A DNA stretch of 32,515 nucleotides from UBA10427 sp003500135 (GTDB lineage Bacteria; Bacteroidota; Bacteroidia; Cytophagales; Cyclobacteriaceae). The notes under the pieces are model-generated. The model did not search any database and was not told the origin of the DNA. It worked only from the letters and a program-made list of their open reading frames with translations. The stretch is from assembly GCA_963966275.1 (NCBI GenBank), contig CAWZYQ010000029.1:1-32515 (forward strand), in the 5' to 3' direction. A program made the translations under genes and the position numbers. Shown here piece by piece: positions 16,940 through 25,031 of this stretch. Each line of letters starts with the position of its first letter. Within the stretch, counting starts at the first letter, position 1.

Positions 16940-17545
16940 ATGAAATTTGCAACTTATTTTGTAGAACCAAAAATTGAAGTAACAATTAACAGGAGTAGAA
17001 AACCCAACTTTAGGGGTAGGGTGGAGGAGCCCTACAAAGTCAACGAGAGAATATCCGCCAGACAGGTAAGAGTGGTTGGCGAAAATGTTGAATCAGGCAT
17101 ATTTCCATTGTCGGAAGCTTTAAGGATCGCAGGTGATATGAATCTGGATCTGGTAGAAATTTCCCCAAAAGCGGATCCGCCTGTATGTAAAGTGGTCGAT
17201 TACTCGAAGTTTAAGTACGAGCAGAAAAAGAAGCAAAAAGAGATCAAGGCCAAGGCTCAGAAAACCGTGATGAAAGAAATACGGTTCGGGCCCAACACCG
17301 ATGATCACGATTTTAACTTCAAGCTCAACCATGCCACTAAATTTTTGGAAGATGGCGCCAAAGTGAAAGCATATGTGCATTTTGTTGGTCGAACCATCGT
17401 ATTCAAAGAGAGAGGTGAGATTTTATTGTTGAAATTTGCACAGGCGCTCGAGGAATACGCAAAGGTAGATCAGTTGCCCAAGCTGGAAGGTAAGCGAATG
17501 ATCCTGATGCTTTCTCCAAAGAATGCCAAACAAAAGAAGAAATAG
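16940..17545 (+). CDS. infC: Translation initiation factor IF-3
   Basis: IF-3 binds the 30S subunit, prevents premature 50S joining and checks the start codon. The N-terminal domain runs from EEPYKVNERI to ISPKADPPVCKVVDY, a basic linker follows (KYEQKKKQKEIKAKAQK), and the C-terminal domain has KEIRFGPNTDDHDFNFKL and a basic tail. The boundary given uses the first ATG in frame (201 residues). Homologous N-termini suggest that the true start is instead the AUU at 16985, which gives 186 residues beginning MNRSRKPNFRGRVEEP. AUU starts are well known for infC because IF-3 represses its own non-standard start. It lies between thrS and rpmI, the canonical order. Confidence 0.92.
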   Translation: MKFATYFVEPKIEVTINRSRKPNFRGRVEEPYKVNERISARQVRVVGENVESGIFPLSEALRIAGDMNLDLVEISPKADPPVCKVVDYSKFKYEQKKKQKEIKAKAQKTVMKEIRFGPNTDDHDFNFKLNHATKFLEDGAKVKAYVHFVGRTIVFKERGEILLLKFAQALEEYAKVDQLPKLEGKRMILMLSPKNAKQKKK

Positions 17546-17567
17546 TTAAATCAATTATATAACTAAA

Positions 17568-17762
17568 ATGCCAAAAGTTAAAACAAAATCAGGCGCTAAG
17601 AAGCGTTTCAAATTGACAGGAACCGGCAAAATAAAAAGAAAGCACGCTTTCAAAAGCCATATCCTGACCAAAAAAGAAACAAAACAAAAGCGCAATCTGA
17701 CACATTCAGCAATTGTACACAAGTCTGATAAAGCGAGAGTTAAAGACATGTTGAACATTTGA
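17568..17762 (+). CDS. rpmI: 50S ribosomal protein L35
   Basis: A 64-residue, highly basic protein of the large ribosomal subunit. MPKVKTKSGAKKRFKLTGTG and the KIKRKHAFKSHILTKK motif are diagnostic, and the length is typical. It starts 22 bp after infC in the thrS-infC-rpmI-rplT operon. Confidence 0.96.
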   Translation: MPKVKTKSGAKKRFKLTGTGKIKRKHAFKSHILTKKETKQKRNLTHSAIVHKSDKARVKDMLNI

Positions 17763-17856
17763 CAATTGTGCCAAGGTAAACGATGTTGAACCAGGATTCG
17801 GGCAATAAAGAGCTTAAATTGATCAAGACGCCTACTTCCAAAAAAAACACAAAAAA

Positions 17857-18201
17857 ATGCCAAGATCAGTAAATACAGTAGCATCGAGAGCTAGAAGAAA
17901 AAAAGTCCTGAAGTACGCCAAGGGCTATTTCGGAAGAAGAAAAAACGTTTGGACCGTAGCGAAAAATGCGGTTGAAAAAGGATGGGTTTATGCCTACAGA
18001 GATCGTAAAGCTAAAAAGCGCGATTTTCGTAGCCTTTGGATCCAAAGGATCAATGCAGGTGTAAGAGAGCACGGCATGTCGTATTCGAAATTCATGGGAG
18101 CATTAAAAGCTTCCAATATTGAAATGAACCGGAAAGTATTGGCCGATTTGGCAATGAATCATCCGGAAGCCTTTAAAGCTATTGTGGATACAGTGAAATA
18201 A
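17857..18201 (+). CDS. rplT: 50S ribosomal protein L20
   Basis: A 114-residue early-assembly protein of the large subunit that binds 23S rRNA and in several bacteria represses its own operon. MPRSVNTVASRARRKKVLKY, AKGYFGRRKNVWTVAKNAVEKG and RRDFRSLWIQRI-type motifs (here KKRDFRSLWIQRINAG) are all present. It lies 94 bp after rpmI, a longer gap than elsewhere in the operon; I could not make out a convincing regulatory structure there. A strong terminator follows. Confidence 0.96.
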   Translation: MPRSVNTVASRARRKKVLKYAKGYFGRRKNVWTVAKNAVEKGWVYAYRDRKAKKRDFRSLWIQRINAGVREHGMSYSKFMGALKASNIEMNRKVLADLAMNHPEAFKAIVDTVK

Positions 18202-18223
18202 TCACATTTAACCTATACACACT

Positions 18224-18249
18224 AACCCGGCAAACACCGGGTTTTTTTA
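18224..18249 (+). terminator. Rho-independent terminator of the thrS-rplT operon
   Basis: AACCCGG (18224-18230) pairs with CCGGGTT (18237-18243) across a 6-base loop, directly followed by a T-run. It lies 22 bp after rplT. Confidence 0.85.
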
Positions 18250-18492
18250 TGCCTGAAAAGTTTAGGGGGATGTAATTTTATGTGATCGAATAGAAAAAAA
18301 CAAACAGATTACCGTATCCTTTTCAATACATCGATTTGTTAAATGGTCTTAAAGCGCTTCGCGGTAAGTGTTCAGGATCGCTTTTGAAGGCGGTTTATTG
18401 GTAAAGTTCAAAAATGGATGGGTATAATACAGGAGTAAGGTTATGTCGTTTCTGCACAAAAAATTTACATTCTAAGTATTTACTTTGCAATC

Positions 18493-18591
18493 ATAGCGTA
18501 AGGAAATAAAGACAAAAAGACAATAAAGATTTCATAGGTTGTGGTTTAATGTTTGTCAGGAGATTGCGTTTCGTGGTCTCCTGTTTTTTTT
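18493..18591 (+). ncRNA. Candidate small non-coding RNA
   Basis: The gene-free stretch 18250-18744 ends one likely transcript at a strong terminator: CAGGAGA (18557-18563) pairs with TCTCCTG (18577-18583), followed by T8. The nearest coding gene upstream already ends at its own terminator at 18249, so this hairpin should serve a separate RNA. A near -7 element (TACTTTG at 18481-18487, one base short of TAnnTTTG) would start it around 18493, giving about 100 nt. I see no convincing ORF and do not recognise a known RNA family. Confidence 0.35.
18557..18591 (+). terminator. Strong orphan terminator
   Basis: A perfect 7-bp stem, CAGGAGA with TCTCCTG, a 13-base loop and eight consecutive T form a classic intrinsic terminator on the plus strand with no annotated gene in front of it. 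Confidence 0.8.
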
Positions 18592-18692
18592 GTGTTCAAT
18601 CGCTTATTACAGTGAAATATAACGTGTTTTAACCTGGAATAGAATGCTAATTCATGTTTCAGGTTTAAGTAATCAGGGGTTTTTTGAAAGCA

Positions 18693-18739
18693 TAAAAGAA
18701 ACAGGAATACAAAGGAAAATTTTCGTTGTATCCCTGTTT
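18693..18739 (-). terminator. Terminator of tRNA-Met
   Basis: On the minus strand a 14-bp stem forms between 18739-18726 and 18712-18699, followed by a T-rich tail. One position is a G-U pair when read from the minus strand but an A-C mismatch from the plus strand, which fits use by the minus-strand tRNA only. Confidence 0.65.
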
Positions 18740-18744
18740 AAGTG

Positions 18745-18818
18745 TAGCGAGAGCGGGAATTGAACCCGCGGCCTCCGGGTTATGAATCCGACGCTCTAAC
18801 CATCTGAGCTACCTCGCC
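18745..18818 (-). tRNA. tRNA-Met (CAT), elongator type
   Basis: Read on the minus strand: acceptor GGCGAGG, D-arm GCTC/GAGC, anticodon loop TTCATAA (CAT), T-arm with GGTTCAATTCC, and a 3' acceptor strand TCTCGCT followed by A73. The total is 74 nt. CCA is not encoded. The normal pairing at position 1-72 and the loop sequence favour elongator Met over initiator; tRNA-Ile with lysidine-modified CAT is the alternative. It has its own promoter and terminator. Confidence 0.93.
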
Positions 18819-18831
18819 GCGAAATGGAGTG

Positions 18832-18862
18832 CAAACATAGAGTTTCAATTTTTAAATTCCAA
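18832..18862 (-). promoter_or_regulatory. Promoter of tRNA-Met
   Basis: On the minus strand TTG (18862-18860), a 20-bp spacer and TATGTTTG (18839-18832) match the Bacteroidota consensus exactly, ending 13 bp before the tRNA. Confidence 0.75.
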
Positions 18863-18933
18863 TTCTTTTTTCGAGGAATTTTTGTTCATTTATTAAAGAT
18901 TCCTAAATTGTTTTTTTACATAAACGTTTTATC

Positions 18934-19332
18934 ATGGGAAAAGACAAGTTCGTATATGAATTTGAGATAAATGCAAGCAAAAAGATGCTGTATCCTTATC
19001 TAAGCACGGCTAGCGGCCTTGCACAATGGTACGCCGACGATGCGACCATCGACGAAGACAAAATATTCCACTTTAAATGGGAAGATAAAGACCATAAAGC
19101 CCATAAGGCGAGCCACCGTACGAACGCATATGTCCGATTTGAATTTCAGGAAAACAGTAATGCGAGCAGCGAGGAAAACCCCGATTACGTTGAATTCCGT
19201 ATTGAAACCAACGAAATGACCCAAACAACGTTTATAAAGGTTATCGATTACTCGGAGTTTGACGATAAAGAAGAACAAGGTGAGGTATGGCATAACCTTT
19301 TAACGACTTTAAAAGAAACAGTTGGAGGTTAA
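18934..19332 (+). CDS. START-like domain protein (SRPBCC fold)
   Basis: A 132-residue soluble protein. MGKDKFVYEFEINASKKMLY followed by PYLSTASGLAQWYADDATI is typical of the AHSA1/START-like group of the SRPBCC helix-grip fold, in particular the short Bacteroidota START-like family. The C-terminal helix is EQGEVWHNLLTTLKETVGG. This fold has a deep pocket for hydrophobic ligands, but no ligand is known for this subfamily to me. It lies 56 bp upstream of the LptF/LptG-type permease on the same strand, which may hint at a lipid-related role; that link is inference. Confidence 0.82.
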   Translation: MGKDKFVYEFEINASKKMLYPYLSTASGLAQWYADDATIDEDKIFHFKWEDKDHKAHKASHRTNAYVRFEFQENSNASSEENPDYVEFRIETNEMTQTTFIKVIDYSEFDDKEEQGEVWHNLLTTLKETVGG

Positions 19333-19353
19333 CCTTATCTTTTCACATATTTG
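19322..19353 (+). promoter_or_regulatory. Possible promoter of the LptF/LptG-type permease
   Basis: TTG (19322-19324), a 21-bp spacer and CATATTTG (19346-19353) give one mismatch to the consensus. It overlaps the end of the START-like gene and lies 35 bp before the permease ATG. Confidence 0.3.
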
Positions 19354-19388
19354 TGCGATGTTCGGATTAAGCAGGGTTACCAACTGAA

Positions 19389-21419
19389 ATGAAGCGTTTA
19401 GATAAACTCATTTTATCGTCTTTCATAGGGCCGTTTATTCTCACCTTCCTGGTGGTTGTGTTTATCCTGCTTACGCAGTTTATGCTGCGCTATTTCGATG
19501 ATATCATTGGAAAAGGCCTTGGGTTCGCCATTATTGGCGAGCTTATTTTATACTTCAGTATTAATATGACCACCAATGCTTTCCCCCTGGCCATTCTGCT
19601 TTCATCGCTTATGACATTTGGGAACCTGGGTCAGCACTTTGAGCTCACAGCCATCAAGGGTGCCGGCATCTCGCTTCTCAGGGCTATGCAACCCCTTTTT
19701 GTATTTGCAGTTTTCCTTACGATTTTTGGTTTCTTCAATAATAATTATATTGTGCCCAAAGCAAACCTTCGGGCATTTAGCCTCTTATATGATATCAAAC
19801 AGAAAAAACCTTCGCTCGACATCAAACCGGGCACCTTTTACAGTGGTATACCGGGATACACGATTAAAGTAAATGAAAAACTGCCCGATGGAGAGACCAT
19901 CAAAGACCTGATCATTTATAATCACAACGCAGGGTCGGGCAACAAAGAGGTAACGCTGGCCGATTCTGGCAAAATGTATACGATTTTAAGTGAGCGCTAC
20001 CTGGTTTTTGAATTGTTTGACGGAGAAAATATCCAGGAGCAGGAACCTTCGAATCGTAGAAGGCGATACGCAGCCTCTATGCCTTCTTCATTCATACGCA
20101 ATAAGTTCGAAGCCTCCAAAATTGTATTTGACCTTGAAGACTTTAACCTTCAACGAACCCGCCAGGAGCTTTTTAAGGGCAACAGGATGATGAAAAACAC
20201 CCGGGAGCTAAATGCTGACCTCGACACAATGGGTATGGAAATGAACAGCCTGAAAAAAGAACTGGAATTTCAGAGTCAGCGATATTTTGATTATTTCAGG
20301 CCGGAACAACTCTATGCCGAATATACAAGCAATATCAATGAGGCCATAGAAAAAAGGCAAAAGCAGCAAGAGCAGGAAGCACGACAACGAAAATTGCGTG
20401 AGATCAGTCAGCTTAAAAAGGAAGCGGAAGATAGCGTGCAAATTCTGGCAGACAGCCTGGGTTATTCACAGTTTCAGGAAGACAGCATAAAGAAAATTGC
20501 TTTCAGCGAGATCAATCAGATTGAGGATAGCCTCAGAAATGAATCGTCTGATACCAAAGAAAACGATCAGGGCCAGATCAGCAGTGCAGCGCTTGTCAAA
20601 AAAATGTCTGAAAGTAATGAAACGAAATCCAATCAAAATAGAGTTGATACGGACGTACAAAAAACAAAGTCCACCGAAAAACCAGATGAGAAGATCGATG
20701 AAATTCAAAAAAATGAATCAACCACTACTCCGCAGGCCATTAAAAGGCGGATGAACAAACAGAAAGAAAGTACTGAGTCATTAAAAGATGCAGCCAGCAT
20801 TAGTAGGGAGAAAGAATTATCAAATAAGGAAGAAGCCATAAAAGCCGAAAAGAAAAAGAAATTATCTGCTAGAGTGCGCAGGAAACTATATGCCAGTGAT
20901 GTGCAAACCTTGCAGGACCTGGATAGTGTGGTGGAGTCCAGGCACAGGGAAAAACTAATATACACGCAGGCTTTAAATAAGGTGCGGTTTGTGAAAAACA
21001 AGGTGCAAAATAAAAAAGAGCAGATTCGTAATATGCAGAAAAGGATCAATCGTTTTGCCATTGAAAAGCATAAAAAACTTGGTCATGCCATTACCATCTT
21101 ATGTATGTTCTTAATTGGCGCCCCCCTAGGGGCCATCATTAAAAGAGGTGGCCTGGGAATGCCGGTGCTTTTGTCCATTGCCTTTTTCATATTTTTCTAT
21201 GTCATCAATATTGCAACGGAAAGGTGGGCGCGACAAAGTATCGTAACACCTTTTATGGGCGCCTGGACAGCAAACTTTATTTTGCTCCCCATTGGTTTGT
21301 TTTTCCTTAAACAGGCCAGGAATGATGCGAGACTGTTTGAAGCAGATTTTTATGCCGTATGGATCAAGAAATTAAAAATTCGCTGGAAGGCCTTCAAAAA
21401 CAGGCTCAGTCAGAAGTGA
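19389..21419 (+). CDS. LptF/LptG (YjgP/YjgQ) family permease with long coiled-coil insertion
   Basis: A 676-residue inner-membrane component of the lipopolysaccharide export ABC transporter (with LptB and LptC). The N-terminal part is typical: MKRLDKLILSSFIGPFILTF, helices at about 12-33, 48-75 and 100-118, and NNNYIVPKANLRAFSLLYDI before a periplasmic beta-jellyroll (PGTFYSGIPGYTIKV). Three C-terminal helices follow KLGHAITILCMFLIGAPLGA near residue 560. E. coli LptF and LptG are about 360 residues; here roughly 280 residues rich in Glu, Lys, Gln and Ser are inserted between jellyroll and C-terminal helices (about 275-555). Charged heptad-like segments flank a low-complexity Ser/Thr/Asn-rich middle. 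Whether it acts as LptF, LptG or both is not clear. Confidence 0.9.
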   Translation: MKRLDKLILSSFIGPFILTFLVVVFILLTQFMLRYFDDIIGKGLGFAIIGELILYFSINMTTNAFPLAILLSSLMTFGNLGQHFELTAIKGAGISLLRAMQPLFVFAVFLTIFGFFNNNYIVPKANLRAFSLLYDIKQKKPSLDIKPGTFYSGIPGYTIKVNEKLPDGETIKDLIIYNHNAGSGNKEVTLADSGKMYTILSERYLVFELFDGENIQEQEPSNRRRRYAASMPSSFIRNKFEASKIVFDLEDFNLQRTRQELFKGNRMMKNTRELNADLDTMGMEMNSLKKELEFQSQRYFDYFRPEQLYAEYTSNINEAIEKRQKQQEQEARQRKLREISQLKKEAEDSVQILADSLGYSQFQEDSIKKIAFSEINQIEDSLRNESSDTKENDQGQISSAALVKKMSESNETKSNQNRVDTDVQKTKSTEKPDEKIDEIQKNESTTTPQAIKRRMNKQKESTESLKDAASISREKELSNKEEAIKAEKKKKLSARVRRKLYASDVQTLQDLDSVVESRHREKLIYTQALNKVRFVKNKVQNKKEQIRNMQKRINRFAIEKHKKLGHAITILCMFLIGAPLGAIIKRGGLGMPVLLSIAFFIFFYVINIATERWARQSIVTPFMGAWTANFILLPIGLFFLKQARNDARLFEADFYAVWIKKLKIRWKAFKNRLSQK

Positions 21420-21425
21420 CAATTG

Positions 21426-21456
21426 TTGTATATGCCATTTAATTAGCTTATCTTTG
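21426..21456 (+). promoter_or_regulatory. Promoter of rpsO
   Basis: TTG (21426-21428), a 20-bp spacer and TATCTTTG (21449-21456) match the Bacteroidota consensus exactly, 35 bp before the rpsO ATG. Confidence 0.75.
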
Positions 21457-21491
21457 CGGCTTGAATTATTAAAATGTAATTTTAGCTAACT

Positions 21492-21767
21492 ATGTATTTA
21501 ACGAAAAACACAAAAGAAGAACTTTTCGAGAATCATGGTCGGTTAAAGTCTAAGACTGATACTGGATCCCCTGAATCTCAAATTGCATTATTTACCTACA
21601 GAATTAACCACCTTACCCAACACTTAAAGCTTAACAAAAAAGACCACTCTTCACGACTGGGGCTTTTAAGATTGGTTGGTAAAAGAAGAAGGTTGCTGGA
21701 TTATCTGCAGAAGAACCACATTGACAGATACAGGGCGATCATCAAAGAGTTGAACATCAGAAAATAA
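21492..21767 (+). CDS. rpsO: 30S ribosomal protein S15
   Basis: A 91-residue primary-binding protein of the small subunit that contacts 16S helices 20-22. The motifs TDTGSPESQIALFTYRINHL, LKLNKKDHSSRLGLLRLVGK and RRRLLDYLQK are diagnostic, and the length is typical. It has its own promoter and terminator and precedes pnp, the usual order in many bacteria. Confidence 0.97.
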   Translation: MYLTKNTKEELFENHGRLKSKTDTGSPESQIALFTYRINHLTQHLKLNKKDHSSRLGLLRLVGKRRRLLDYLQKNHIDRYRAIIKELNIRK

Positions 21768-21779
21768 TGTTAATGATAT

Positions 21780-21812
21780 AAAGAGGGAATTTTATGGGAT
21801 TCCCTCTTTTTG
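21780..21812 (+). terminator. Terminator between rpsO and pnp
   Basis: An 11-bp perfect stem, 21780-21790 with 21799-21809 (AAAGAGGGAAT / ATTCCCTCTTT), with an 8-base loop and trailing T. It would limit read-through into pnp. Confidence 0.8.
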
Positions 21813-21871
21813 TTACTTTCCTTGCCTTATTTTCATACCTTACAAGAGGTTTTTATAACGATTAATTTTAT

Positions 21872-24022
21872 ATGACAGCAAAAGCAATTACTAAAACGCT
21901 GACTTTATCAGATGGTAGAACGATTTCCATTGAAACAGGTCGGTTGGCGAAGCAAGCAGATGGTTCTGTAGTACTTCGAATGGGCGACACCATGTTGTTG
22001 GCCACCGTTGTTTCCAATGAAGACCCAGTAGAGGGTGCAGATTTTTTACCTTTATCCGTTGACTACCAGGAAAAATTCGCTTCCTCAGGTAGAATTCCGG
22101 GAGGTTTCCTGAAGCGTGAAGGCAAATTGTCCGATCACGAAGTATTAGTAAGTAGGTTGGTTGACCGTGCAATCCGTCCGCTTTTCCCTGACGATTATCA
22201 CTCTGAAACACAGATCAACATTCATCTTATCTCCGCCGACCATTCAGCATTGCCCGATGCCCTTGCTGCATTTGCGGCTTCATCAGCTATAGCGGTTTCA
22301 GATATACCTTTTAATGGCCCCATTTCTGAGGTGAGAGTGATAAAAAAAGGTGATGACTATCTAATCAACCCAACTAAAGAAGACATTAGTGAAGGCACGC
22401 TCGATTTGATTGTAGCGGCAACTGAGGAAAACATCTTAATGGTGGAAGGAGAGATGAAGGAAGTTTCCGAAGAGGAAATGCTGGAAGCCCTTAAGGTTGC
22501 TCACGACGCCATTAAAGATCAATGTCGTATCCAAAAAGAATTGGCTGAAGCAGTAGGTGCCACAGAAAAACGTACTTACGACCACGAAGCAAAAGACGAA
22601 GAGCTTTATAAAGAACTGTACGACAAATACTATCAGAGATATTATGATGTAGCAAAGAGCGCCACTGAAAAGCAAGAGCGTTCAGATGCATTTAAAGCTA
22701 TTAAAGACGAGTACATGGAAAGTCTGCCCGAAGATCATGAGCTTGACGAGTCCATGTTGAGTAGATACTTTAAAAAAATTCAGAAAGCTGCAGCCCGAAA
22801 TCTTGTACTTGATGAAAAGAAAAGACTTGATGGACGTCAGCTGGATGAAGTACGACCGATTTGGTGTGATGTTGATTATTTGCCTTCGGCACATGGATCC
22901 GCTGTGTTTACCCGTGGCGAAACGCAATCACTGACCACAGTGACCCTCGGTACAAAGCTCGATGAGCAAATGATCGATAATGCGATGACAACAGGTTACA
23001 ACAAGTTCATGTTGCATTATAATTTTCCAGGATTTTCTACTGGTGAAGTAAGGCCTAACCGTGGTCCGGGAAGACGTGAAGTAGGACATGGAAACCTCGC
23101 AATGAGGGCATTGAAACAAGTGTTGCCGCCTGAAGAAGACACCCCTTACACTATTCGTGTAGTATCGGATATCCTTGAGTCGAACGGGTCTTCTTCCATG
23201 GCGACGGTTTGCGCAGGTTCGATGGCTCTTATGGATGCCGGTATCGATATTAAGGCACCAGTATCAGGTATTGCCATGGGAATGATTTCCGATCCTGATT
23301 GTGGAAAGTATGCCATTCTATCTGATATTTTAGGCGATGAAGATCACCTGGGTGACATGGATTTTAAAGTGACCGGAACCGAAGAAGGGATCACTGCCTG
23401 TCAGATGGATATCAAAATAGATGGCCTTTCATTTGATGTATTGAAAGAGGCGCTTGAGCAAGCTAAAAAAGGCAGGCTTCATATCCTTTCAGTGATGAAT
23501 GAGGCCATTTCTGAGCCAAGAGAGGACTTCAAACCACATGCACCGCGCTTTGTAACCATGTTTATCGATAAAGACCTTATCGGAGCGGTAATTGGGCCTG
23601 GTGGTAAAGTAGTTCAGGAAATTCAGAAAACAACGGGCGCAACCGTAGTTATTGATGAGAACGAAACTTCGGGCGTGGTGAATATTTTTGCCGTTGATAA
23701 GGAATCACTTGATGCCGCACATAACCGCATCAAATCAATCGTAGCTACTCCTGAAATAGGCGAAGTATACGACGGAAAGGTAAAATCCATTCAGCCATTT
23801 GGCGCTTTTGTTGAATTTATGCCCGGAAAAGAAGGCTTGCTTCACATTTCAGAAATCAAATGGGAACGTGTGAATAACATCGACGAAGTGATGGAGAAAG
23901 GAGAGGATATCAAAGTAAAACTTATCGGTATTGATGATAAAACAGGTAAATTCCGTCTTTCCAGAAAGGTTTTACTGCCTAAACCTGAAAGACCACCCAG
24001 AAGAAATAGAGATGAACATTAA
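21872..24022 (+). CDS. pnp: Polyribonucleotide nucleotidyltransferase (PNPase)
   Basis: A 716-residue trimeric 3'-5' exoribonuclease that degrades RNA phosphorolytically and can add tails in reverse. Two RNase-PH domains are present: the first from about 10 to 145 with FASSGRIPGGFLKREGKLSD, the second from about 325 with FTRGETQSL, GPGRREVGHGNLAMRAL and the catalytic-site ILGDEDHLGDMDFKV. A helical linker lies between them. A KH domain at about 560-620 (DLIGAVIGPGGKVVQEIQ) and an S1 domain at about 630-695 (GEVYDGKVKSIQPFGAFVEF) bind RNA. All domains are intact. It follows rpsO and precedes rpoD. Confidence 0.96.
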   Translation: MTAKAITKTLTLSDGRTISIETGRLAKQADGSVVLRMGDTMLLATVVSNEDPVEGADFLPLSVDYQEKFASSGRIPGGFLKREGKLSDHEVLVSRLVDRAIRPLFPDDYHSETQINIHLISADHSALPDALAAFAASSAIAVSDIPFNGPISEVRVIKKGDDYLINPTKEDISEGTLDLIVAATEENILMVEGEMKEVSEEEMLEALKVAHDAIKDQCRIQKELAEAVGATEKRTYDHEAKDEELYKELYDKYYQRYYDVAKSATEKQERSDAFKAIKDEYMESLPEDHELDESMLSRYFKKIQKAAARNLVLDEKKRLDGRQLDEVRPIWCDVDYLPSAHGSAVFTRGETQSLTTVTLGTKLDEQMIDNAMTTGYNKFMLHYNFPGFSTGEVRPNRGPGRREVGHGNLAMRALKQVLPPEEDTPYTIRVVSDILESNGSSSMATVCAGSMALMDAGIDIKAPVSGIAMGMISDPDCGKYAILSDILGDEDHLGDMDFKVTGTEEGITACQMDIKIDGLSFDVLKEALEQAKKGRLHILSVMNEAISEPREDFKPHAPRFVTMFIDKDLIGAVIGPGGKVVQEIQKTTGATVVIDENETSGVVNIFAVDKESLDAAHNRIKSIVATPEIGEVYDGKVKSIQPFGAFVEFMPGKEGLLHISEIKWERVNNIDEVMEKGEDIKVKLIGIDDKTGKFRLSRKVLLPKPERPPRRNRDEH

Positions 24023-24046
24023 ACTTTTATAGAAAAAAGTTGTATT
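24021..24046 (+). terminator. Weak terminator after pnp
   Basis: AACTTTT (24021-24027) pairs with AAAAGTT (24034-24040) and is followed by GTATTTTTT. The stem contains only two G-C pairs at best, so termination may be partial. Confidence 0.35.
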
Positions 24047-24122
24047 TTTTAAGTTAATCTCAACATTAGAGATCGATATTCGTTCTTCAAATAGGTAAAA
24101 GTTAACATTTAAATAATAGTCA

Positions 24123-24986
24123 ATGAGGCAACTTAAGATTAGCAAACAGATTACCAATAGGGAAAGTCAGTCATTAGACAAGTATCTGCAAGAAATTGGT
24201 AAAGTTGATTTGTTAACCCCCGACGAGGAGGTAGAACTAGCGAAGAGGATTAGAGAAGGGGATCAAATGGCCTTGGAAAAATTGACCAAAGCCAACTTAA
24301 GGTTCGTTGTTTCTGTGGCCAAACAATATCAAAACCAGGGGCTTTCACTCGGTGACCTGATCAATGAAGGTAACCTTGGTTTGATAAAGGCGGCACAAAG
24401 ATTTGATGAAACACGAGGTTTTAAATTTATTTCATACGCCGTTTGGTGGATTAGACAATCTATTCTGCAGGCACTGGCGGAACAATCTCGTATTGTAAGG
24501 CTGCCTCTTAACAGGGTAGGATCCCTCAACAAAATTTCCAAGACTTTTTCAGAGCTGGAACAAAAATATGAAAGAGAACCATCTCCGGATGAATTGGCAG
24601 ATGTGCTGGAAGTAACCACTTCAGAAGTAGTGGATACTATGAAGATTTCGGGAAGACATGTATCAATGGATGCTCCTTTTGTTCAGGGTGAAGAAAACAG
24701 CCTTCTGGACGTACTGGAAAACGACTCCGAAGAAACACCGGACAATGAATTAATGAATGATTCTCTTCGCAGGGAGGTACAAAGAGCGCTATCAACGCTG
24801 ACACAACGTGAAGCTGATGTGATCACGCTATACTTCGGACTAAATGGGGAGCACTCCATGACCCTCGAAGAAATAGGTGAGAAGTTCAATCTGACTCGTG
24901 AACGTGTAAGACAGATCAAAGAAAAAGCAATTCGACGACTTCGTCATACTTCGAGAAGCAAGGCCCTCAAGCCTTACCTGGGATAG
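24123..24986 (+). CDS. rpoD: Primary RNA polymerase sigma factor (RpoD/SigA, Bacteroidota type)
   Basis: A 287-residue sigma-70 factor of the short form typical of the housekeeping sigma in this phylum, with no long region 1.1 and no non-conserved insertion. Region 1.2 is QSLDKYLQEIGKVDLLTPDEEV, region 2 runs from ANLRFVVSVAKQYQNQG through LINEGNLGLIKAAQRFDETR to FKFISYAVWWIRQSI, region 3 is VRLPLNRVGSLNKISK and region 4 is LEEIGEKFNLTRERVRQIKE. The N-terminus MRQLKISKQITNRESQS is standard for the clade. This is the factor expected to read the TTG/TAnnTTTG promoters found in the window. It stands 100 bp after pnp and ends at a strong terminator. Confidence 0.95.
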   Translation: MRQLKISKQITNRESQSLDKYLQEIGKVDLLTPDEEVELAKRIREGDQMALEKLTKANLRFVVSVAKQYQNQGLSLGDLINEGNLGLIKAAQRFDETRGFKFISYAVWWIRQSILQALAEQSRIVRLPLNRVGSLNKISKTFSELEQKYEREPSPDELADVLEVTTSEVVDTMKISGRHVSMDAPFVQGEENSLLDVLENDSEETPDNELMNDSLRREVQRALSTLTQREADVITLYFGLNGEHSMTLEEIGEKFNLTRERVRQIKEKAIRRLRHTSRSKALKPYLG

Positions 24987-25006
24987 TATTTGCAAAAAAT
25001 ATGAAT

Positions 25007-25031
25007 AAGCCTCTTTGTGAGGCTTTTTTTT
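25007..25031 (+). terminator. Terminator of rpoD
   Basis: AAGCCTC (25007-25013) pairs with GAGGCTT (25019-25025) around TTTGT, followed by T. It lies 20 bp after the stop codon. Confidence 0.85.

Noticed and set aside
17763..17856. An L20-binding autoregulatory leader between rpmI and rplT
   Set aside because: The 94-bp gap is suggestive, but I could not draw a stable structure resembling the known L20 sites.
18301..18370. TTACCG/CGGTAA inverted repeat after rplT
   Set aside because: Six-base arms with a 47-base spacer are expected by chance in a stretch this long.
18414..18509. A 31-codon ORF with a CxxC and a CxH, reading like a tiny zinc ribbon
   Set aside because: It is short, has no upstream signal, and there is no evidence beyond two Cys pairs; chance is the simplest explanation.
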